From NCBI RefSeq assembly GCF_024713975.1, contig NC_091108.1, forward strand, positions 10,709,001 through 10,773,000: DNA of 64,000 nucleotides. The letters run 5' to 3'. The position numbers and the translations under genes were made by a program. Below the pieces are notes generated by a model. The model ran no database searches, was not told the origin of the DNA, and saw only the letters and a program-made list of their open reading frames with translations. Origin of the DNA: Paralichthys olivaceus (lineage: Eukaryota; Chordata; Actinopteri; Pleuronectiformes; Paralichthyidae). Of the stretch, positions 29,379 to 50,730 are shown in pieces (the stretch's first letter is position 1; every line of letters begins with the position of its first letter).

Positions 29379-32300
29379 ATGGAGAACAGCAAGGTGACCA
29401 GTCATCAGTGAAAGGAATCAAATTATAGACTTCCTTAGGCAACTTAGGAAAATGGGTGTTTGACTCCCATTATTAAAACGGTTTTCATTTTGTTCAGTGC
29501 TGAGAAAAGTTTACTTTTTGAATTATAATAATTACTGAAAATGAGCCATGGTTGATATTATTAGCTACAGCTTATTATTTTATGTAAGGTCAAAATCTTT
29601 GTTGTGACAAAGGTCTATGGCTAAAAATTAAATACCATCTCTGTGGAGGGTGAAGCCGCCTTTGATTTCATGTTCAAGAGGCCAAAACATGTTTTGTGGG
29701 GCCACCTTGACCTTTGACCCCCCAACATCTAATCAGTTAATCCAAGGGAACAATGATGGCAAATTTAAAAGGATTCTCTCAAGGCATTCCTGAGACGTTG
29801 CGTTCACAAAGGTCACAGTGACCTTGAACTTCTACCCCCGAGCTTTGACCACTATCTTCTAATGAGTTCCTCTGTGGGTCTAAGTGAACGTTTGCACCAA
29901 ATTTGAAAGGAATCCCTGGAGGTCTGGAGATATCGTGTTCACAAGGCAACAAATGATTTGTGAGGCCACAGCGACCTTGACCTTTGACAGTAGATCACAA
30001 ACGTCGAATCAGTTCATCCTTTGTGTCCCAAATTTCAAGAAATTCGTGTGCTCTTGAGATATCATGTCAAATAATTGGTACTGATGAATAAAAAAATAAT
30101 GGTTGCCAGCAAGAATAACAAACAAATTAAAAACAAAATTGAACATTTTCATCAAAGATAACAGCAAATTATATTTAAGATGGTTTTCTAATAGGAGCAC
30201 CGTCACACCAGGTTTCCCCATATTGGCATATACCTTTTGGGTAAGTGCTCCTTTAAGTGTGACTCATGCCTGTGTGTGTGTGTGTGTATGTGTGTGTGTC
30301 CAGCAGCCAGTGAAAGAGGTGCTGCCCCTCCCTCGTCACCCCTCCTCCCCCCTTGCTCCCTCTTCCAAACACCCCACCATAGGCTCCATCCAGCATGTAC
30401 AGCTGGCCTCCTCAGGTGATTTCACTTATGTGCCTTTCACAAGTACATTTAAACAGGTTTCAGCAATGTGGTTTAAACTATTACATATTAATACACTACT
30501 CATTTATTTAGAAATGGTATCCTTAAATTTATACTGGAAACCAATGTCTGTCATGTTGTATGTTTTTATTATTATTATTATTATTATCAAGCTACATTGA
30601 CTGCCTGAATTAAATTAACTGGAAGTAAACCAGCACAAACCTAATATTTGTGTATATTTGACACACAACTGGTACCATTTTGTTGCAAAGTAACAAAAAA
30701 GAATTGAACTTTGACCTTTGTTTACAGTGGTGACGTCGTTCAACCACCTGAAGCCTCCAGAGAGGGATCTGACCCTCATGTCTCATATGAAGTCTATCAA
30801 GTCTCTGAAGCACGCTGGCTTCACTGCGGTCTTCACTGGACCAATGGTAATAAAAATAAGAACATAATAATAATTATTACTGAAATGGTCTCCGAACTGG
30901 ATGTAGACTTATAACAAAGTTGAATGCACTTTTACACAATACACAATTTACTGTACATCCCTTGGCTTTGTAATCTAGTTCATATTTGCAGCTTATATTA
31001 AACTTTATTTCTTTTAAAAAACAAGCAAACAGAAAAAGCACAGGAATATGTAATGACATTTTGTCTCAACCTTTAGCCTACTGGCGTTTGATGTTAAGCT
31101 GTATATACTCTCGAATGTGGCTCCAGACGCAGCTCGCTCTCTGACTGTGTCTCACGTTGTTGAACGCCGACAGAGGCTTGAAAGTGAGGAGGTTTTAGAG
31201 GTGCCAAGCGTTGATGTGATCCTGGCTGACATCGACTCTCTGGTGCCCACGTACGACGAAGCCGGCCGCCCCATAGCAGAGTGGAAGCGACAGGTGATGG
31301 TGCGGCAGCTGCAGGTCAGGCTGCAGGATGATGAGGAACAAAGAAGACAGGTACTCTTCATCTGTACTTTTGTACTGTGTGCAGGGGCGGATCTAAAGAA
31401 AATTGCATGGGGACTTTAAGGGGTGGCACAAAATTCAACTTCTTTTTCTTGGACAAAAACATCATGTGCAGTGTGGCAAAGTCAGGTTGTGTCAGATAAT
31501 TGGATTGTAAAGTGTGAGCACATAAACGTTAGTTTTAGCTTTACATCTCTGACGACTTACTCTTACAACGTGAGGTGGAATTTAACACATTTCTAAAGTC
31601 GCACCGTGTATGCCCACTTTAATACATGCAAAAAATAAATAAAATGTTGAACTATTCCTTTAGCTAAACCCCTTTTAAAATGTCTTCATCCCTCTAAACA
31701 GGACACAACTAATGGCTTCACAACAGTGGACGGCTGGAAGTATTCAGAGACCCACAATGCAGTCCTGGGGCCTTTCGGGGAGCTCCTGACTGAGGATGAC
31801 CTGGTGTACCTGCAGCAGCAGATCGAGACTGTGTCCCTGCAGAAACACTGCCGGGCCTACGAGCTGGAGCTGACCCGGCTGACGGAGGAGCTGAGGGCCA
31901 TTTTACCCGACCCCACTGTCAACATCTCTCTTAACAAAGAGGTTCTACAACAGGTGGACGCAGAGAACAAAATGCACCTGACTTTGCCCTTGTGGTGCAG
32001 TCGTGTTTCAGAGATTGTCAAGAGTATGTCTCTGCTGGTGGCCAACCTGAGCCAAACCACAGAATACAGTGGTGAGAAAAGAATAATGGAAGGGATGATG
32101 GAAGGGCTGCAGGGCGTAAAAGATGGTTCAGAGATTGATTTGGGCCAGGAATTCCTGCAGCAAGGCCAAGAGATGGTGCCAGCACATGTGGAGACCTCTG
32201 GTGGATGCAGGATACCTCAGATAGGTATGGCGTCTGCTTTTAGTCATCGTTTGGAGGCCAACAGCTACAGCAGAGCGCGGAGAGAGAGGGTGGAGAGGGA

Positions 32301-33306
32301 GATCCAACAGTCCGGGGTGTCTGTAAGAAACCTCCGATCCAACTTTGAAGGTCAGATAGGTAGTATTTATCCCTTTGCTGGCGTTGCGAGTGGAAGCCAC
32401 GGTGTGAAAAAACAGGCAGAGGTTGGGGCTTCTGGAGGAAATGACAGAGCAGATGGCAGCAGGGGAATCAGCTGTGATGTGAGCTATAGTGACGCTCCTA
32501 AAAAAGTCATACCTGTGATGGAGACTAGCAGCTTGAGGAAAGAACGCATAGTGGTGCTGTTCCTGAGCCACTGGAAAAAATCTGCATACGCTATTTCAGT
32601 GAGGGCGGCGAGGCGGAGACACGAGCAGGAGGTGGAATCAGGGAGAGGGATGGCAGCACCGCCTTTAAAGAAAATCACGTCCATGTTTCAGTTCTGCCAA
32701 CAGCGAGGAGCCGTGGACAAGATACTGAACACCTGGAGGAGTAAACCAGGACTCAAAGAGCGACCAAAGTCCTGTTCCTCCTCCTCTCAAATAACCTACT
32801 CCCCAGAGCAATTCCTGCCAGATGTGGACGGCACTGCAGTGAGCCACGACAGCTTGACCCTTGACCTTTTCATGTTGGGATACTTCCGCATCTTAGAGCA
32901 AGAACTGTTGCCCGAGGAGAGGAAGATGAGGCACCTCCTCTGCTTCGAAGTCTTCGACCATGTCGGCGGGTTCCCCTGGGAGACGGTGAGGGACTTCCAC
33001 AAGGCAGTCCTTCAGGAAATCCAGGCAGGGAGGCGGCAATGGAGCGACGGCTTCGAAGACATCAAAGTTTGCTTCTTTGGGGAATCAAGAGCATGTTACC
33101 GTGCATCATCTCCACCATCATCATTGTTGCCAGATTCCAGACTAGTACCCAAAGTTATAGTTCAATCTGCTTCTCCAGATGAGTGCAGCAGTGACACAGA
33201 CGCTTCTTGTTTCAACAATGAAGACATTTGTAAATACATCGACCGCAGCTTTGCTTTCTGGAAGGAGAAGGAGGCCGAGCTGTTTGATTTTGAACATCAG
33301 TCTTGA
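29379..33306 (+). CDS. espnl: Espin-family actin-bundling protein, probably espin-like, short form without ankyrin repeats
   Basis: Espin and ESPNL bundle actin in stereocilia and microvilli. Exons: 29379-29393 (MENSK; acceptor at 29338-29339), 30304-30415, 30728-30846, about 31099-31350, 31702-33306 (TGA); about 700 residues. The start of exon 4 is uncertain: tag at 31074-31076 has a better pyrimidine tract but the wrong phase, while aag at 31096-31098 keeps the frame. Espin-type blocks are [19 protein letters not shown] and [10 protein letters not shown] in exon 4, and [20 protein letters not shown] early in the last exon. The 535-codon last exon also carries [14 protein letters not shown] and [18 protein letters not shown], which I associate with ESPNL rather than ESPN. 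No ankyrin repeats were found; a TGA at 29370-29372 sits in frame just before the ATG. AATAAA at 33370-33375. A family A repeat fills much of intron 1. Family call is good; naming the paralogue is less sure. Confidence 0.65.
29630..30075. repeat. Dispersed repeat, family A (copy 4, reversed, espnl intron 1)
   Basis: Reverse-orientation blocks 'ttcaagaggccaaaacatg', 'gtggggccaccttgacctttgacc' and 'aggtcacagtgaccttgaac'. This is the mirror of copies 1-3 in kif1a introns. Confidence 0.65.
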
Positions 33307-33840
33307 TGTTTTTTCACTAAATTCACTGATATTTAGCTGTGCTTCTTTTTGGGAAACTGGTGGAATCTGAATAAAGTGAAGTTGATCGATGTACTATTAC
33401 TTAAAACAAACAATTTAATTCTACTGTAATCACAAACTGCTTTATACGATTTTAGAAAAATACAATATTCTCAGACACTATTTAGCTATGCTTTGAATAG
33501 AAACATTGCTTTTTGAAAGAGCCTTTTCTAAAACCAAACAATATTCAGTTTACAATTTTATGACAAAGAAAGCTAGAGTCTTTAGATTCATTTTCTTTCA
33601 TTTGATGAATTAAATTACCATTTTAGTTCTTTTTTACCATGTTAGACATTCCATCTCTAAGATATATATTAAGAGAGAGTTTTTATTACAATAGCAAATC
33701 AAAAATTTTGTAAAATATCAGTTATTACTGAAGGGTGGTGAGGAAGTGGAAAATGCAAATAACCCAGAATGCCCACCAACCTTTATTTGCCTTAATATGA
33801 GTCTTTATTAGCTCATATCCCATCTTTGAAACTCATATGG
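33307..33840 (+). other. espnl: espnl 3' UTR and short intergenic gap
   Basis: AT-rich. An AATAAA at 33370-33375 lies only 64 bp after the stop and is the likely poly(A) signal. No gene is seen before the rab6b promoter. Confidence 0.6.
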
Positions 33841-33844
33841 TTTG

Positions 33845-34043
33845 CGGTCCAATAGAAAGGTGAGGGACAGAAATAGGTGAGGTCGCGCAGGCGCACAAGC
33901 GACCAGGGGCTGACAGGAGGATGCTGAGCTGCATTCCCATCATTCTGCGAGGAGAGGAGGATCCCAGCAGCGGAGGAGACGCGAAGCCACAAGAACACAC
34001 TCACCTAAAGAATAATCCGAGTCGAGCTCTCTCATCTGCCACC
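33845..34043 (+). promoter_or_regulatory. rab6b: rab6b promoter and 5' UTR
   Basis: A GC-rich rise just upstream of the rab6b ATG. A CCAAT box is at 33849-33853 and an NRF1-type palindrome GCGCAGGCGC at 33885-33894. The ATG at 34044 has a perfect GCCACC context. No TATA box was seen, as expected for a broadly or neuronally expressed CpG-type promoter. The start site is not determinable. Confidence 0.55.
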
Positions 34044-39433
<5,390 letters not shown>

Positions 39434-40400
39434 TGCAGAGCTGCTATCGGACAGCTCCCTTCACACCATAGGCTTGTTGTGTTGCTTACTACTGGTTAGC
39501 TTCCAGTTGACTTCTCTAATTGGATATAGGATCCGGGCCTTGTATCTGATTGGACAAATCAAATGTTATCTCTCAGTCTTGTTCAGTTGTAAAATATTGT
39601 ATACTTTGTCAATATGTAAGTGACTGGCGGAGAAAAGGGAAGGAAAAAAAAAACATTGACATGAAAATGAACAAAAAACTGTTTTGGAAAAATGAAAAAA
39701 GGGAGAAAAATGGAACAACCAACGGAGTTCTTTTCGCTGTTATGTTTTGTATTTTTTATATATAAAAGGGAAAGCACCAAAAATGATGCCTAAACATAGG
39801 AGGAGAAATGGTGGGGGCCGAACACGTCTGAATGTCTGCAGCACGCATGCACGCTGATCTGATCTTTGACCTTTGGCCTGCCCTCCAGGGTCTCTGCACT
39901 CTGGATGGAGGTTGACTATCTTAGAATGTTTTATAGCATCTCTCTATAGCATCTCATGACAAAAACGTATCTCATTTGATATTCCCACAAGAGTCAACTT
40001 CACCTGACCGTTCACCTAACAGTAGCTGTGAAAATGTGGCACTCTATCTCTCTATGGGTTTAACTTTTATAGAACAAACTGTACCGTGGTTTAAAAAAAA
40101 AAAAAGAAGTAATAAAAAGACAACTTACTATCACAACTCCCCCTCCCTCAAACCACTTCTCTCCTTCGCCTCCTTCTCCTCCTTTTATCCCTTTATCTCT
40201 CCCTCCAGCCTCCCCATCCCTCCACCCTGGTAATACACATATAACGATCCACTGTAATGCACTGCACTGTATATAATAATGTAATATGTATGTTGTGAAC
40301 GTCCCTCTGTAGAAGTGGTCCTTGTTCACCAGTATGAATAATGTAATAATGTTTAACGATTAATAAATTACAAATTAAAGGGCTTCACTCTCCTAACCAT
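39434..40400 (+). other. rab6b: rab6b 3' UTR
   Basis: AT-rich tail with A-rich and pyrimidine-rich stretches. An AATAAA at 40362-40367 about 930 bp after the stop is the best poly(A) signal; the cleavage site is inferred. Confidence 0.6.
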
Positions 40401-41667
40401 CAACATTTACCTGGTAGCAACATGGTCTGCTCTATTGGTCCTATCCTGATGCTATATATGGATAATACAGGGATTATATCATTTTTATTATCTACAGAAT
40501 GTGATTAAAGAGGTCAGGGTTTGGTAAGGTTGTATCAGGGTTACATGTCTTTTTAATAAGACATTAATAGAACATCTCTGTAGTAAGCATTAAAAGATTT
40601 AGCAGATTCTATGTGCATTCTACAGAGCATATCTCCGCTTGAAAGAGCTCAATCCTAATCTAAAAATGTACATGTTAGAGAAATATTAGAAGTGAAATAG
40701 AAAGAAAAGACACGTGAAGGCTTTAACTGAGCAGCATATATACAAACATTTTCCAATTGCTTTATTTAATCAAGAATAAGAAGATGAGTTGATCTCAAAC
40801 TATTGAATTCCTAACTAGTGTTAGAATTCAAACTGATTAAGTGATGTGGTATCTAATTAAGAGCAGAGTGATGTTCATGTATGTGTCTTATTTCAACGCT
40901 TATAGAAATGGAGCTGGTTAAATTGCAAAACTAATTTCGAAAGCTTAGCTTTGCAGAAGTCGCGTTACTTCGGATTTCCTTGGCAAAATTCTAACTTTTC
41001 ATCTTCTTTGTTGTTCTTTTTGATGAGCAGAAGTTCCTTAATGAAGCCCTTAATGAGGGAACATTGCAAAGTCAGAATGATACTAGTCTAGAACTCCATG
41101 TGGTGAGTCAGTGTCTGAGAATCTGACAGTTCAGGGGAAGTTGCGGTGGAAAGAACCTTTTAAGAAGAGAACTGTCACTGATGCGTCAGGTGACTTACAA
41201 ATAGCTCTCATGATGAAAGACGACAGGTATTCCCCTCAACTGATCGCACCTCGTCTGATCCCCTGAGGGTCCAACAGGCAGACAGAGGCAGTTAGTGCTG
41301 TTGGCTGACAGATTAATTCCACAGAGACAAGCAGTCGAGGAGGTGAAACATTCTTTGTGGAGTATCTGGAAGTCTCAGCCAGTCAGTAAACAACACTGTA
41401 CTATACTGGTAATGTCATTTGTGTGGATATGAATGTGTTGGTACGCATTAAATGAAAAAAGAAGAAAGTTGATATGAAAAAAGACATGAAAGATTGTCTT
41501 GAACACAGAGAATTCAGCATATCCCACTAATGGAGACATCATGAACTAACGCACCCGTAGAGTGTTTCCTTCCCTGACAAAGACACACCCCCTAATAGCC
41601 AATCTACGACTTGTACGGTCTCTCTGCTTGGGGTCACTTTGCATCTCATTGAAACTCAAAGCGGATC
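40401..41667. other. rab6b-aire intergenic region and aire promoter
   Basis: About 1.3 kb of mostly AT-rich DNA. The last few hundred bases before the aire ATG should hold its promoter and 5' UTR. I see no CpG island or clear TATA box, which suits a tissue-restricted gene. Confidence 0.5.
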
Positions 41668-46849
<5,182 letters not shown>

Positions 46850-47480
46850 CGGGCAGACATGCGATCACAGGTGCAGCTATGAGCTCTCACCGTCTGAAGT
46901 AACAGTGTAAATCAACATTGATGGAGCAAAAATAACTGATTTAAAATAAGGCTGCACAATGTAAATCAAGCCAAAAGATCAGTATCAAATAACTGTTTAA
47001 ACTCTACATCTGTAGAGTAAGAGTAAGTACTCAGATTATTGTAATTGTAGTCATTATTCATAATTCACAGTGTTTTCCTCTAAACCATTGTCTCTTGGCG
47101 TGTGTGACGACTGGATTAACCAGTTTCAGGACCAATCGCATCCATTGGAACATTTGACTTAGTGAAACCAGCTTTGCTAAAATAACACTTAATTTATGTG
47201 ACTGTGGAAAATGATTTATTAGGAATATTCACCTTGTCAGATATTGATAAACTGAAGCTCTGAAAACTACATTTTGACAAGTATTGTAGTGAAGTAATAC
47301 AAATTTGTATTTAATCAAAAACCCGTGAACCCGGAGCTTCCAAGGATCTGTCTGTTTCACCTGATTCATAATCCTTGATGTAAACCTTGTATCTGCTTTT
47401 TGGCTTAAACCTATTCATGGAATAGAAATAAATTGCAAAAGTCAACTGACTGTGGAATAAATACACTTTTAATTTGTCAT
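46850..47480 (+). other. aire: aire 3' UTR
   Basis: AT-rich. Two AATAAA signals at 47427-47432 and 47456-47461 suggest that the transcript ends near 47.45-47.49 kb. Confidence 0.55.
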
Positions 47481-48899
47481 TGCTCCACGAGTGTGACTGT
47501 GCATTGGTTGTTTTTCATCTGTTTTCATGTGAGTGAGACTTTGTGTATACCTTCATGGAAAAACAACCACACATATGTACAGTGTTTGGGGAAAAAAGGA
47601 CAATGCAAACTTCCACATGTGCACAAAGACAGTTTGTCTCTCTGTGTGGGTCTGCAGAAGAATTCAAATTCACACGTTCCACCAGATGGTTTCAATACAA
47701 TGAAGTATGCACAAGGAGAAATGCCTCCGTTTAACAGGAATTCCTTGAAAACTATCACTTAGATGAGGAATGTTGTTTTTGTCATGGGATTCAAAAGTTT
47801 CAGCAGAGCTGCCAAAGGGATGGAGCTCGGCCAGGCAGTGTGCACATTTTTCTCCCCTCGGTATTTGGTTGCCATGGCTCCCGGCTCCTACAGGCCCAAA
47901 ACAGAGGGATGAGAAACATGCTCGTTCCAGTGTGTGTGTGTGTATCTGTTTATTTACCAGTCCACTTTTCTTTAATCATTAAGGAATTGTCCTGCATGCT
48001 TGACTGCTCTGGGTCTGTTCAATGAAACATGACCAGCATCATCAGAGACAACAGTTTACTGTGCACCTACAGAGAAGACAAATCCGAGACAGTTTAATGC
48101 GATGAGATTAACAGATCATTAACAGAGCAGGTGTACATAGCAGCAAATTGGCACGTTAATCTCAGATTATAAACCGTAATTATTCTACATCCTGGCTGAG
48201 GGGGAAGATTTCTCATATTGTTTCCTCAACTGTGCAGGCTTCTCAACTCCTGCATCACTCTCACAAAAACAGACATTTCTTCTGTTTCTTGCTGCATACC
48301 ACACGAGAGACCACATGGAAAAGATGATAAATGACCCCAAGATCCCACTCTGCTTTAAAAAGAGAGACAGAAAATAAAAAACACTTCTCACCACTAGGTG
48401 GCTCTGATCTGCGAATGATGCAATAGTTAAGCATTGTATTGAAGCATGAGTCTCAAGAAGTATTGCAGAAATAATAAGAGGAAGTATAGATGGGAATAAC
48501 CAAGATTGCATCAGAGCAAGAAAAAGTGTCACAACTGTTTCCATCACAAATAACTTGTGTGACAAAGATGAGGAAATTATGTTTGTGCTGGTAAAATAGT
48601 TAAATATTTTTACTCAAGTACTACTACTGCTACAGTTTTAGGTACATGCACTTGTGTATTTCCATTTAAACTACTCTATACATCTATGTCCTTGCATTGC
48701 AGATTAAAATGTACATTATATTAACAGTATATAATTGACTTTAATCAGATACAGTATCAAAATGCTGCTTACATGTTAATTGATCCATACAAAAACCCAG
48801 ACCAAATTTGAATGTGGCTACTGGTGGAGAAATGAGCGAAGAAAATGAAAACATGAACATACTTGAACATCACTGCGAGCTAAGAAAAAAAAAGTACTT

Positions 48900-49070
48900 C
48901 ATGTGTACTTTGAGTTTTCTGTTTGCTCCATATCCCATTCATCAACATGTAGGAGGTGGAATTTATGACCGCAGCCAGTCACCAGGTGCAGATGCTTTGG
49001 CTTCACTTTTAGGAAGCAGTCATGTCATCCATCTTTATATGCAGTCTGTGTTCTTGACCTGTACAATTTT
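48900..49070. repeat. Dispersed repeat, family D (copy 1)
   Basis: Has 'cccattcatcaacatgtaggaggtgg-atttatga', 'gcagccag-caccag' and 'catccatctttat'. Matching blocks occur at 51095-51215 and 55715-56000. Confidence 0.6.
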
Positions 49071-49960
49071 TGCAGTTTCTGTTATTTTAATTTATTTTGA
49101 AAGGGTGAATATTTCTAAGATAACAGTTAAATGTTTGGTCAGTGCATGAGACTTAACAATAATAACAGTAAAACGCTGTATATGTGTAGTTTTCTGCGTC
49201 AGTTAGTCATTGTGAAATCACAAGGTCAAATTCCTCAAACACTCACACACATCCTGTTCTGTAACGATTGGTCACATGCCTGTAATTCTTGTAAAAATAT
49301 GATAGGTGAAATTCCCACGCTTTGGGCATCCTCTCCTTGCATTTCTTGGCACTTCATATCCGTAGGCAGTTTTCCACTTTGTCTTCCAACTGGGCTTCTG
49401 ATGGGCTGAGGGTTTCCAGAAGAGGTGAAGCCAGCATGACTTCCAGTCAGGACCACTCACTCTCTCTTTAGACTTTTGTTGTAGGCAGGAAATTGCGAGG
49501 GGCCCTGTGTTGTTTGGGGTGAAGTTCCAGAGCAGAAAGTTTAATTTATTTAAACCGCTAAGTAATGACAGTGCTTGGCTCTGACACAAAGTTCGGACAT
49601 TGTTTCCAGTGATAAAGCAAGATTTGTATGATCCTCTCTTGAAGCTCTACTTACTGATTTAATTACTAAAGTGTATTTTGCTGATGATACTTTTGTGGGA
49701 CTTTACTCTGAATATTTATTTATTCATCACTACTGCAGATGACAAGGTGACATGGCTTTGATGACAATATTGGAAGGTATTTGAGAAGAATTTTCCCAAC
49801 AGCTCTGAGAGTGTAACCTCTGCCACTTTGATTTAGTGAGATGGTCCAGCTCCAACATTCCTGTGTTACATAAGAGAAGTCTGAGGTCAATAAAGTCTGA
49901 GATCATATTTGTGTTTCTGATCTCGCTGAAGTAGATCAGAACATACTGTTAGCTGGAGGT

Positions 49961-50078
<118 letters not shown>

Positions 50079-50499
50079 AGAGCTGTGTCGCAAGCTTTCT
50101 ACCAAGAACCGTTCATTCTACGTCTGTAACTTGACACCAGGCTCAAGTCAAAAACAATGGTCACTTTGCTTCCCACTGACTCACACAGCTGAGACGCAGC
50201 ACACACACAGAGTAACCGCAACACAATTTAATCTGACAAGACAGTGGCAGCTCCCCAGCATCCAACAATTTGTCTGGACATCTCCCTAATTTGAAGTGTT
50301 TTACAGCAGTTTATCAAAACTCATGAAGTCACGGGGCTGTGGTTTCCTCTTGTCTCTGTCTTGCTCTGGCCGTTAAGAGTAATTTGGTCAGAAGACAAAA
50401 ATCTAAACGTCTGGTAGAGGAGAAGAAAACTCCTCTAAATCTCGCTGTTCCTCTGTGTGTCCCTAGAAGAGGCCGGATAATGATACGCTGGCAGGGCAG

Positions 50500-50730
50500 A
50501 TTGCAGGGTTGCCATCCGTCTCAAACTGTAAACACAGCGGAGGAGGCTCATTAGGACATTCCAGAAAAGTCCTCAACTGGGAATTCTTGGAAGAGCTTCT
50601 CGCTGTTTGCATTCTTGCTTTGGGACGGCAGCGCGAACAGCGTCTCCTGTGATCACTGCCCTGTCCCCAGCGAGAATTATATGAGGGGGAATGAAGGCGA
50701 GCAGATGTTGAGCATTCCCCTGCACACAGG
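50500..50730. promoter_or_regulatory. Candidate enhancer with TEAD-type and FOX-type motifs
   Basis: A GC-richer patch in an AT-rich gap. Motifs seen: TGTAAACA (forkhead type) at 50527-50534, CATTCC at 50557-50562 and 50713-50718, and its complement GGAATG at 50688-50693. It lies about 9.7 kb upstream of amotl2, a known YAP/TEAD target. The motif cluster was picked out by eye after the fact, so this is only a candidate. Confidence 0.25.

Noticed and set aside
31077-31098. Longer version of espnl exon 4 using the tag at 31074-31076
   Set aside because: The acceptor looks better, but its phase does not match the preceding exon. I kept 31099 and noted the doubt.
31117-31119. Start codon at the head of espnl exon 4
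   Set aside because: The codon is GTG inside a spliced exon; upstream exons join in frame, so it is not a start.
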